64,000 nucleotides of DNA from Penicillium oxalicum (taxonomy: Eukaryota > Ascomycota > Eurotiomycetes > Eurotiales > Aspergillaceae): contig NC_064651.1 of NCBI RefSeq assembly GCF_001723175.1, forward strand, positions 3,658,001 to 3,722,000. Direction: 5' to 3'. Position 1 is the first letter of the stretch; every line of letters begins with the position of its first letter. The notes under the pieces are model-generated. The model saw nothing but the letters and a program-made list of their open reading frames with translations. It searched no databases and had not been told where the DNA came from. Made by a program: the position numbers and the translations under genes. Below are positions 1 to 10,849 of the stretch, piece after piece.

Positions 1-6
1 CAAATT

Positions 7-2013
7 TCAAATGTGGTCACCACGCTTCGTCATCGTGAAAGTATACTCCTCGTCGGACATCAGAACGATCGGTTTCAAGTCCCGAACAACCACGGTCTGA
101 TCGTCCAATGAACGTAGCCAGCTGCGGCGAGTCAGATGCTCGGTAATAAACGCGGTCCAGACCGGAGTGCTGGAAACAAGTCAATTGATGGGTCCCAGGA
201 TAAACTTCAGAGCTCCGCGGAAACTGGGGTTAACCACCTACCGATCCATTTCGCCTTTGTGGACAGAAGTCTGAATCCTCACGGCCTTGCTGAGCTTGTC
301 ACGGTACACTCGAAGGGCATACACAAAATCGTCGTCGATAATTTGACTACCCTCGGTTAGACTTTGAGCCTTCCGCGAGTGGAAGTCGAGCTTCACAACT
401 TACCCTCCGTATAATTCGCGTTCACCATCCAATTCATGATCCCGTATGTCGTCAACAGGATGGCCAGCGTCCTGAGAGCGCAAACCGATGAATGTCGTGA
501 AAAATGCAACCATCACTGTGGCGGCGTCAGATCAATTTTGCATGTTTCCATTTCTGTTTCAGACTTGCTGCCTCGAGGACGGACGTACTCTCTATGTTTG
601 GAAATAGAATACTCGCCCACAGCACGAGTTCGCTGCCACCGTGTCGTCTGCGGCATAATTGGAGACACGAGCCTTCTCGGACAATCTCCAACAGGTTAAG
701 GGGTAGACAGAAATACTCGCTTGAGCGTGATCTATGAGGAAGCTTGCACATGATACGCGCCCGATGATCCTGCTCTCGCAAGTAAAAGTATACCGTCATA
801 TTGGTCTCATCTTTGAATTCCCTATCCTCGAATATTAGCAGGGAGTCTCCCTTGCCGGTCACTTTCTCTTTCGCTCACTTCCTCTTGAGCTTGGAATCTC
901 TTAGCCCGTTGAGCCCAGAACAGCAACTCACAATTGCAGAAGCAAGTCGTACCCTTGCTCTCGCAGCCACTGCTTGATGTCCGGGCGCGGTTCACCGAAG
1001 CATCCGGCTCTGGTACAGGAAACGGATCAGTCGGCTGCGTGGGCGATACAACCACGCAAAAAAAATAGGACTGTAAACACTTGCGCCTACCTTTCCCGCC
1101 CCCGCGGAATTGGGGTCATGGTCTCAAAGGTGGTGAAAATTTCTTTAATCCAGTGGTCTCGAGTAACGTCTGAATGCGTGGATCGGCTGGTCCCTGTGGC
1201 CGAAACGGATTCCAGCGGTGAACTCGGCACCTCTGGTACCGTGGGAGGAAAGTCGGAGAAGGACGTATCTGATGGTGATAGGGGATACTGAGGAGAGAAT
1301 TGTGTCGGACGCGAGCGCTCGTATGACTTTTTTCGATACGGTGTTTGCCGTCCTCTTCGGGCTTTAGACTGGTCTGTACCGGTGCTCGCGCTGCCCGTTG
1401 ACGGCGGATTACGCTCTAACGACATACGCCCCAATTGCGGAAGAATGCGTTGTTCTTGCACGGCCAGCAGTGATTTCATTCCATCCCGCGAGGCTGCCAA
1501 AAGAAACGACTCATGGCGTGGACTGACGAGAGGGTCAGCTGGCCCCCGCGATGAGAACCTGCGTGGGGTGAAGACACCTGCGGGGCTTGCTGATGCTTAC
1601 TCTTTCAAGAGATCAATGATTTCTCGCAAAAATCCTTTATACTTGGCCAGCCGAGTGCTGAGAGAATATTGGGCCTCTTTCCAGAAAAATTGGTCAATGG
1701 ATTGCCATGTCCGTCGATAGGTATCTGCCGTGACTTGGCCACCATTTAGACGGTTGAGAAAGTCTAGCGCATCCTGGACCGTATACCCCAGACTGGAGCG
1801 CAATATCTCAGCGTCTGGTTGCACCAAAGACCAGGCCCGTCGGTAACGGACATCCTTGGTGAGTTCGTCAAGGTTTAAAAGTGATGCACTGATTCCATAA
1901 AAGTCCGATATCAGGCTCGTGATCTCCGTCGCATGTTGAGGGAGAGGCGCGCGGAGAACACTGAAGCCATCTGCGGCGCGTGCCGCTTGCTCAGCAGACC
2001 AGCGTAGGGCCAT
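7..2013 (-). CDS. conserved fungal protein of unknown function, seven exons, one in-frame TGA
   Basis: Exons (minus): 2013-1601, 1558-1091, 1009-932, 881-589, 515-404, 346-242, 169-7; all junctions keep phase (GTAAGC, GTAGGC, GTGAGT, GTACGT, GTAAGT, GTAGGT donors). The N-terminal part (start MALRWSAEQAARAADG) is helical. A Ser/Pro-rich linker follows. The C-terminal half carries a compact hydrophobic block (LTVYFYLRE-like strands, then MMVAFFTTFIGLRSQ and TPVWTAFITEHL). I recall similar two-part proteins in other ascomycetes but know no function. The only acceptor that puts exon 4 in frame leaves a TGA at 877-875, eight codons before the block resumes. The alternative is a shorter gene ending at 859 (acceptor CAAG, exon 883-859, 327 aa with a basic tail), with 7-860 as a separate gene lacking an obvious start. 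The single-gene reading is preferred because both halves look coding and no promoter-sized gap separates them. Confidence 0.6.
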
Positions 2014-4608
2014 GGTCGGAGGGGGGGGGGATTAGTCCATCCGGAGAATTCAAGATGGGAAGAGGGGGGGAAAAAAGAGTTTTTACAAATTTCCCACAAA
2101 TACACGCAGATCTTGCGGGTGGAGACGAATCGTGAAGGAGAGGAAGGAGAGTCTCACGTGCGATGCGGCTCTTCTCAGCTTCGCAGGGCTCTTGACTTCT
2201 CGACGTGGTTGTTGGCGGTCTTTGACGTGGTCGCGCAGGACTGGAGGGGTTTTTGGTGGGGTCAGAGGCGGGGGAAGCGAAGCACTAGGAAGGAGTTTGA
2301 CATGAATCTGCAGGAGGACGGCCTGCGTGGCAGTCGTGAACAGGCTGGTGCTGGTGTCACCTTTCCAAGTCACCGACCAGCATGGTGGCCGAGCGACGAT
2401 GCTCCTTCACACACTGGACTCGGTCGGCCGTGGAGGAACCACAGGCGGATTCGGTCGTGGAAAAACTTCGCAGAAACAGTTGACTGTCATCCGTTTCCTT
2501 GGAGGGGGAAGCCAAGGAAACTTCCATCGCGCCAGTCGCCCGTCTGTGTCTCGGCGCCGATCCTGACTGGAGGGGCTTTCTGGGGGAGATCAAGGCTCTG
2601 ATAAGCATCAACAATTGTGGGCTGGGTGAAAGCTTCAACGGAGGTAGACAACGGTGAACGGTCTGTCATCTGTACCCGACGTCCAACTTGACGGTCAGGA
2701 ACCGGATCTTGTGGAATGGATTTGGTCAGTGCCCCCTTGGGCCAGGCCTGCTGCATCAGCAGATGTATCGAGTACAGCAGCTCAGGAGGGTATCCTCCAG
2801 TAGATGCGATACTCAGAGAGGAGTATCCAGGTACATGGTCTCTTCAAAGAGCGGTGAATGAAGAAGACCTGTACCTTCTTCCTGATAGTGACCACTTGGG
2901 ACTGACCAATTCTCGACGCTGAAGCATTTGATGCCTATATTTGAATGGGAGGTATTTGCAGCAGATGGAAAAAGGCATCGAAGATGAACCCGCAGAATAT
3001 CAGAATGTAAGAGGATCGGGTTCTTATATTGTCTCCAGGCAAGCCCCAGGCAGTGAGCCAGTGCCCATGTCTCTCATTTGACTGACACGAGGGATATCAA
3101 TCAGCTGCTGTCCTCGGAGTCCCCATTCGTCCACAGGTGTCTCGTATAGGCCGACCGGGGCTGTGCTGGAGGGTGTTATGTCCTAGATGACTGGATTCAA
3201 TCCAGCGGTACAATCCTGTACCTCCTAGGCTCCCAGCCATCAATGCATCAGTGTGATTTGGCCTTGAACCCAGCTTGAACTGCAACCGTTGGCAAGGCGT
3301 CCAGTGATAATGCGCAGTCTCGCACTTCGTAGGGGAAAAAAAAGCCTTGCCGTCTTAACATCATCCCAAGCTCCAAGCGAACAGGGACTGAGACTATGTC
3401 CAAGCCACGCGTCTTTGAAGACTTGTAGCCTACCTCAGCGGACTGAGGCGTACTAAAAGCCTCGAACAAATCCACCCATGGCTTCAAGGTCAACAAGCGC
3501 AAACACCAACAGTGGCAATGCATTCAGCCATCCCGTCGGAATCTTCACTGTAGGCGTGTGAATCGTGTCTCGAGTCATTATGGTGTCGGGGAAATATCCT
3601 GGGATTCTAATTCCACATATGCCGCAGACATGGAGAATCTCCAGGCCCCAAGGATCCGAATTTAGCACTTGATCTGTGATCTGTGAATGGAACCAAGTCG
3701 CAAATCTCAAAAGGAATGTTATCGGTATGCAGACAGTCCGAGTACAGTGGTTCCCTCAGTCATGTTTCCAATGATCCATGGCCACCATGAGTCAGTGATC
3801 CGGGCAGTCATATGGTGAAACACGCAAGCCTACCCTATCAGGTGCATACAGGACCGACCTACTCTCATTTCATGTACGATAATATTTGTCATCTGCCTAG
3901 ACCAGCCCCGTTCACTCGGCGACAAAAGTTGGAACCCATTTGGTGAAAAGCCTGAGGCCACCAACGAAGATCCCCCGGACGCGTCCCAGTTTCGCGACGT
4001 AAACAAATGGGGGAGCTGTGGAGCTTGGGCCAATTCCGGGACGCGAGATCAACCGAAGCGCACAGCGAGCAGAATCACCGGAAATCGGTCGCTTCCAAAT
4101 CCAATTTTCAATTATTTCCTTTACAAGTGTACAAAAGACTATCCTTCCCCTTCGCAAGAGGCGATTGAATTTTTCAGTGAGAATGTGGTATTGATTGAAC
4201 CGAGGCAAGGTAGATGGTAGCCATGTAGCATGCGCTGATCGCATGTAGAGCACCATGTCCAAGCGATCCCAAGCGTCCATCGTGACACGACCCGCGCCTA
4301 AAAATAGCCGAGCTAAATTTACAGGGCCTCGAGGTCAGTGCAGAAATGGGTCAAAAGGAAACCATGAACCGACCAACAACACCGATCGCAAAAAAAAAGT
4401 TCAAGCCTCATCCACATACCACTCAGCTCACCGGCCGGGGCGATCATAAAGAGCAAGTAAGAACCACCGTAGAGACCATTCCGTAAGACCCATGAGTGAT
4501 GAAGCGCAAAAACAAGAGGCAAAAAAAAAAGAGAAGATAACCAAATATTTAGCGAAAAGAAATACAAACGCCACTAGCAGCACATTTCCCTACGTGGCAG
4601 CGTCGCAC
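2014..4608. other. intergenic, no convincing gene
   Basis: Several overlapping open frames of 60-160 codons occur on both strands between 2080 and 2760, but none shows a recognisable family, a splice-consistent extension or a clear codon preference. The first few hundred bases are the 5' region of the gene ending at 2013 (G-rich tracts near 2020-2075). 2770-4600 shows nothing I can name; the last part is the 3' flank of nhp6. Confidence 0.5.
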
Positions 4609-5109
4609 TTAGGAAGACTCATCGTCCTCTTCCGCAGCCTACGTGGAGGGTCAGCATGCCAGGTTCAATCGAGAGCGCCATCCCGCCATTCAGCATCGGG
4701 TCATGTACTTACAGCATTGTACTTGGCCTTCTCCTCTTCGTAGCGCTTCTTGTCAGCGGCAGCCTTGGCGTCGTAGGGCTTGCGCTCAGTCTCGGACAGG
4801 GCCTTCCACTTGTCACCGAGCATCTTGCCGACCTGGCCTGTTGCGAGGGTCAGCCAGTGGCCATGTCACAAAGGACCGCGTGCAATCTTACCAAAGGTGA
4901 TACCGGGGTTCTCCTCGCGAACCTTGTCACGGTTCTCGTTGGCGAAGAACATGTAGGCGGACAGACCGCGCTTGGGCGCGTTGGGGTCTACCAAGGAAAT
5001 CAGAATCTACCGAGCTCGCCAGTCAATTGATGAGGTGAGCAGACTCACCCTTCTTGCGGCGCTGGACGCGCTCCTTGCCAGACTTGCGGGTGGTCTTCTC
5101 CTTAGGCAT
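4609..5109 (-). CDS. nhp6: HMG-box non-histone chromatin protein Nhp6
   Basis: Four exons (5109-5049, 4987-4892, 4837-4713, 4638-4609) give 103 aa. Nhp6 is a small nuclear DNA-bending protein that works with FACT and other chromatin and transcription factors. The protein opens with a basic tail ([20 protein letters not shown]). It continues into a single HMG box from about residue 21, with [20 protein letters not shown], then [16 protein letters not shown] and [21 protein letters not shown] motifs. It ends in a short acidic tail (AEEDDESS), which matches the usual Nhp6 length and layout. All three introns have GTRAG donors and TAG or CAG acceptors in correct phase. The last intron leaves a ten-codon terminal exon. 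Identification is firm. Confidence 0.96.
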
Positions 5110-8100
5110 GGTGAACTATTCGAATCTGTTAGAGTTCGATCGCAGCGCAGGTGAGTGATGGGAGAGCGCCACGCCAAATGCTCACAAAAGGGAGAGAGAG
5201 AGAGACGAGGGGAGGGAATTGAGCAGCGGGGAAGCTATGCGACCACCGGCGACCACGAATTCGAAGCAAAAAAAAGCTTTGAAGAAATGGTGGTCTAGGT
5301 GCGCGTGCTGCGGTTGTGGAGTGGGAGCATGTCTGTGACGCGACTTTGCCCAGGCGCGTAGGAAATCCGTCTTCCCGTGACTCGGGGGCGGACGAAGATG
5401 GGACTTACTTGGATTCGAGAAAATAAAGAGATCGATTGAAGAAGAAATGAATCAGATCAAATCTAATATCAATGATCGCATGTTAGTGGTGGTTCGTGAG
5501 GAAATGTGATTGCTCCCATTGCGCGACCGTGATCGAAGTCGCAGTTGCGCAAGTGGAAAAAATGGCAATGAGGGTTCAAATGCAGAATCAAGGCCGATGA
5601 GAGAGGCCAAAAAGCGAGGGAAGAATGGTGGTGGTGGTGGTGTTGATATTCGGGGCCAATATCATCGGGATATAGTAGCCTTTGGGGGAGAGGAGGATAT
5701 GCAGTACCTGAGATTGTATGGGCAGACAGTGTAGGGAGCAGTTGGTAGTGTAGGAGAAATGGGAGAGAGAGTGAGAGAGGGGGGAGGGCAGTAGTAGTAG
5801 GGGAAGGGCGGGTCTCCTCTCAGTCTCTGTGACGGACCAACGACTGTGGGAACGGCAGCACAGAGCAAGGGCCACCCGCTGGCCGGAGAATGTAACGTAC
5901 CGCTGGAATACATTACCAGCCTGCGGATTACGCAGTCCCCCTCATGTACTGTATCCAACGGCTGATTAGAGAGCTAGACCCCCTTATCGTCGAGTCGTTG
6001 ACGATGAGGTTGGTTGAGTCTCTGATTTACAGACAAGGGCGAGAGGGATTTGGCGGCCTTTTTTTTTCGCTTTCTCTTGCGTTTTTTTTTATTTCTCTCA
6101 AATCGCACTTGGTCTGACTTGAGTCATCTAATCTGCTCAGTTGGCGTTCTACGGACATATCTGTCTTTTTTTCAATTTTATCTCTGTAGGTGAAAATGTA
6201 TCGCTGCAGGCTACTTTTCCTCGTGGTGGAGGCTTGACTGTCGACTCCGAAAAAGAGTTAGAGTCCTAACAGTGAGGTTAGGAGTCAATCAATCTCTCCC
6301 CTCGCAAAGTGAGAGAGGTGCTGAATTAACTTTGAAATGTTCCATGACTCCGATCGGCAGTAGATTGATCGAATAACAACAGCCTTCTTTGAGATATCAC
6401 TTTTCTTAGTTCTTACTATCGGGGTGGGGATTACATTTATGATCCTTAGGTAGATGAGCCTTCGATTATCATGAGCTTACTACTATACAGGGCTGTGGAC
6501 CACTGTACCCAAGGATTGTCTACTAGTCCTGTACTTTATACTGTGAGGCCTCGGCTCGCTCTTGGGCTCAACCCTCTATCTTCAGACTCGGTGAAGATAT
6601 CCATCCATAAAGGCTTAATAAGATTTATGATGAGAGCAATTTCAAGTTTAACAGTGGGCTGTCACATCTCGCGCATGGCAGCGTTTCTTCAAAACTGGCC
6701 GTAGAGCGTACCTCATCACAGCGGGACAACGACGCAGGAAATGGCTGGCGGAAATGGAAAGAAAAAACTTACCTAAGCTATACACTGCACGTTAAATATG
6801 GATATACAATTTTTACATGATGGAGCGCGTCCGGCGCAGCCACTGTGTATTATTACGCTTTTGCCCGATGGCGACGGACGATAGTCTACAAATCTGCACT
6901 ACCTGCTTGCACAGTACTGTAGGCCAGTAGGCCCTAGTGGCAACACCCGCGTGATGTGTGAAGAGATGAGGACCCGACTGCACCAATGACAAAGGCTACA
7001 GTGTGAGAGTACCGTATATTTAGTGGGGAATAGGTCGAAGGACGCATATATGCTGTATTGTACATGTCAATGTGTATAGAGCATCCTGCTGAGCAGGAAA
7101 ATCCTATGGTACCGTACTGTAGGTGGCCAGGTATTTATGATACATAAGCTCTGCGTTTACAAAATACTTTACGTAGCCAGCAATTGGCGCTGTATCACGT
7201 CAGTTATGGTATTGTCGAACGGCTGGGACGAAAGCTGAAAGCTCTGGTAGTGGTACTTCCAATCGATGAAGCACGGAGCTATGACGAAAACTACATTCGT
7301 CAAGGAAAATGGAGTCTGGCAATCTGGCCAAAGGAAAATTTAAACGACGCACATAGCCGCATATTGATAAATCAGTTTTGAAGGAGCGAAGCTCTATGCG
7401 GGACGGTTGCTGGGCAGCCACCTAGTAAATAGAAAAAAAATCGATTTTTCATTTTTCTATCGTCGTATCGCCTGGAATAAAGACAGCAAGAGCTATCGAA
7501 ATCTGAGTCTGCAGTCGAGAGCATGAGCTCTTCTCTTTGCGTATGTATGTATCGTATCACCTCTGATATGAACTTTAATCTACCTCCTGCTGTTCTGGAT
7601 TGAATTTCCGTGTCATTCTGGTCATGCATAAGCCTACAGCGCTCAGGCTCAGTAGCTCAAGGTAAGGACCTGTCGGGCTCCGGGGGGCAGTGCCCGTTGC
7701 GAGACTAGTTTGAGCACTCGCTCTCTTATGGACATGGTCGGCGCACCCTCAATAGCAATCGTCAGCAATCAGCATACTTTGGTCCAGCCCCCAAATTTGC
7801 GCTCTGGTGGATCGGCGGGTTTCACAAGATTGCCTTTGCAATCTTCTCCAAGGGCGAAGAAACTCAATTCGATACAATGGCCAGGCCAGTTGGGCCGTTC
7901 ATGTCCACATGTATTAGTGCTTCCTGCAAAAACTCAGTCCAGTACATTTGCATCAGTCTCGCTAGGAGCAATGCAAGTACTACAATAACGCTGATGTTGA
8001 TCTTTAACTTATGTCCAGTTTGAATTTGTTGGGGCATCTTATATTCATGTTGAATCTACTGACTAGTGGAGGTCACTGGCTAATCTCGGGGAGGAGCGGC

Positions 8101-9669
8101 AAGGAGCAGGCTGTGTCGTGTCCCAAGGGTGGGAGGAATCGACGATATCAAGGTATCAATAAAGACTGTGGAAGGGGGACTCTCTCAGAGGACCGCTGTC
8201 CCCATTTGAATATAGCAGCAATAGCAACGATGCGCTCTGCTTGTCTTGATACTATCAAAGCCTTACCTTTCGCATCATTACCTCGGGTGTGATTGTGCCA
8301 CAGCAGTCCACCTGAGCATACGAGGCGCCTCGGAGGCGGCAACAAAGGGGTAACTGGCTGGACGACCTCTTACGTTAGTCTGACATCTTCAGGCTGTTGT
8401 CTCCGTCCTTTACAGTATGGTGCGCCGGTGCGCGCTGTTCCGAGGGAAAGATACCGTGTATTACAATAATACTGTGTATGACACATAGGCTTTACGACTG
8501 TGGTATTCCATGTCGCGCTACGACGCGTCACGCCCAGCGGTTCAACAGTACAAACGATACATGGCCAAATCATGAAACCCCGGTTACTCTGAACACCACG
8601 TGAGCTTGAACGCTTCTGGCCGCCTGAATTTCGGGTTGATGTATCGGCTCCAACTCTTGCCAAGACTCATAATATACCTAGCTGGACAGAATCTCTTGCC
8701 TGGTTTCCGTCCAGATTGATATTTCTTTCCGACAGAAGCTCATGTTCTTGAGCTTTCCATATTTCCTTGGGGACTTGGGCGTCATAGAAATAATACTGTA
8801 CTGCACATTGCGCTGGCAAATGTACTATGCAACTGTTACTTCCTACTGTCTGTATATGGGTAGACGTGCATTCGGTAGGCATTCTCGTGTTTAATGGACT
8901 ATGTTCTCTAATAGATATCTATCTGATTTACTGAGGACAGGGCTGTTGTCAGTCACAGGTACAGTATATTTTTAATTCCCACGCACCTTATAACAATCAT
9001 CATTATTGATGTGCTCAGGTTGATGCCTCGGCCTCTAGGCCTTCCGCACATCCATTGCATAGCATCTACGACTCCACTGATATATATCCGTATGCCGCAT
9101 AGTATGGTTGCTGGAATGGAATCAGTGGAATGAGTGCATAGCACCCTGGATGGATGCTTCATGGAGCACTATCATAGATATGATGTATATCTACCCACTG
9201 TCCATATTATCCGCATCAATGATGGGGCTTCGTACAAGCGCTGTGCGTTATCTGCGTGCCTGTTATATCTAGCAACTAGTACTACATTTAGCAGGTGTTT
9301 ACTCGAAGCCACCCCCCTCCACACCGGGGAGGAATATGTCTCTCCCGCTCCCTAGGTATCCCCGATGCGGAAGCTCGGAAATAGAAACTTACAGATTCTG
9401 TCGGTAGGGTGTGACCTTGGACAAGACTGATACTATCTGTTTCCCTTGTAGCTGAAGCAATAGCGAAGGATTTCACTCAAGGAAGGTAAATATGGGAAGG
9501 CGCATTATGTAGAAGATGGATGCAGGCTGATGGAGACATCCCCCGCCGAACGCCGATCTCTTACATGCACACTTGTCAAATAGATCACTAGCGGAAAATT
9601 CTTATTTTCTACAGTGGATACTACATGCTAGAGGATGAATGCATGTGCTATGTGGTAACTCATCATCAT
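5110..9669. other. 4.5-kb gene-free region
   Basis: The part next to nhp6 is its promoter and 5' UTR. It contains GA/CT-rich and poly-A/T tracts (for example a T run near 6059-6066 and another near 6081-6088). From about 6.3 to 9.6 kb the sequence is AT-richer, with dense stops in all frames and no open frame longer than about 97 codons. No domain, tRNA or transposase was recognised. Short GTAC-centred and TACTGTA-like words recur by eye. Confidence 0.5.
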
Positions 9670-10661
9670 TCAATCATCACTTTCGTCCAGCACTAGTGCG
9701 CGAAGCGTATCGTCATTTGCCCAATCGAGGCCACTGCTGACGACGATAGCACTGGCTATATTCTTCATTGTGTCCCATTTCGCCTTGCTCCTTCGGTACT
9801 CTTTCTCCAGCTGGTCTAGCTGCGATTTGAGATTAGTATCCTCAAGCCGCTCTCGCCACGATGAGTCGTCTTTGGTGAGCTCAAGGAGCTCGCGCACTAG
9901 CTCCTGATTTTCCTGGTTGATTTTCAGGTTGGCGACCTTGAGTTCGTCCAATTGCTTGAGAATCAAATTATGAGCGGACGAGAGGTTTTCTTGGGCGAGA
10001 GCGAGTACGTCACGCCGGTTGACCAAATGAAATAGAGCGCTGTATTGTGAAGGTGAATCAGAATCAACTCCGCCACCTAACGCCAACTGGTTTGCCGACC
10101 AAGCGGGAAGCAAGACTCACCGTTCTGGAGGAATGGTTGCCTTTGAGTGAACGGCTTTGAGTATGGGGTCGGTCATCAAGACGGTGCGCGTAGCTTTGCT
10201 TCGAACTGTGTATGAAGCACGCGCCTCCAGAAATTCGCGTTCCGCGATCGCAAGCTGTTCGTCAACATCGTCCCCAGATAATGATTCGAGGTCTGTAAAG
10301 AATGTTTTAGTAATATGTCCAACATCGGTCTCTGAAAAAGCAGAAAAAAAAGCGATGAATGATGTCTCTCGATGAAAAAATAGTTAAAAAAAGGGAAAGA
10401 AACAGACGTCCATCATTGTAAAAGATCAACGAACAACAAGTCTCGGGAGGAAAATGCACTCCCCGCATAGAGGGCCTCCTCACCTTGCTCAAGTAAAGCT
10501 TTCTCCAACTTTTGTTCCTGAACTTGTCTGGCCAGCTGCAGCACCAACTCTTCTCTTTCAGACAAGGTCACGATATCTTGCACGTCATCTGCCGCATAAC
10601 TCAGTAAGATTTGCTCATTCGAGAGCAAATGAGTCCTTGTTGAGCCGTGCGGAGTCGCCAT
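9670..10661 (-). CDS. probable CENP-H (Fta3-type) kinetochore subunit
   Basis: Three exons (10661-10484, 10292-10121, 10039-9670) give 239 aa. The protein is almost entirely heptad-like helix: LSEREELVLQLARQVQEQ near the start, then a long coiled coil rich in Leu, Lys and Glu. It ends in a conserved-looking segment, ASAIVVSSGLDWANDDTLRA, that resembles the C-terminus of CENP-H/Fta3 (I/L-SG-x-x-W-A-x-D-x-x-L). CENP-H belongs to the constitutive centromere-associated network linking CENP-A chromatin to the outer kinetochore. An in-frame upstream ATG at 10688 would add nine residues. It is transcribed divergently from atg11, with 188 bp between start codons. Family assignment rests on the C-terminal motif and size, so other coiled-coil kinetochore proteins remain possible. 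Confidence 0.6.
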
Positions 10662-10849
10662 GAAGAGATCTCGTGGGCGGGTGAGCATGTGCCCTGCCTT
10701 GTGATATGATCGAAGGGCGGTGGAGCCCCGAGCAACTGCAGAGCTCTTGTCAGTCTCCCCCGATCAAACCACCATTTAAATCGCTTCCCCCCTCCCACGG
10801 CCCTAGATTCCGGAGCTTTTGCGCCATCGGTGTGGAGGGGAAATTAATC

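Noticed and set aside
2083..2756. Overlapping open frames of 80-160 codons on both strands
   Set aside because: No family features, no consistent splice partners, and mutual antisense overlap; more likely GC-driven open frames in a promoter region.
4643..5154. Plus-strand open frames across the nhp6 locus
   Set aside because: They are antisense to the firmly identified four-exon HMG-box gene.
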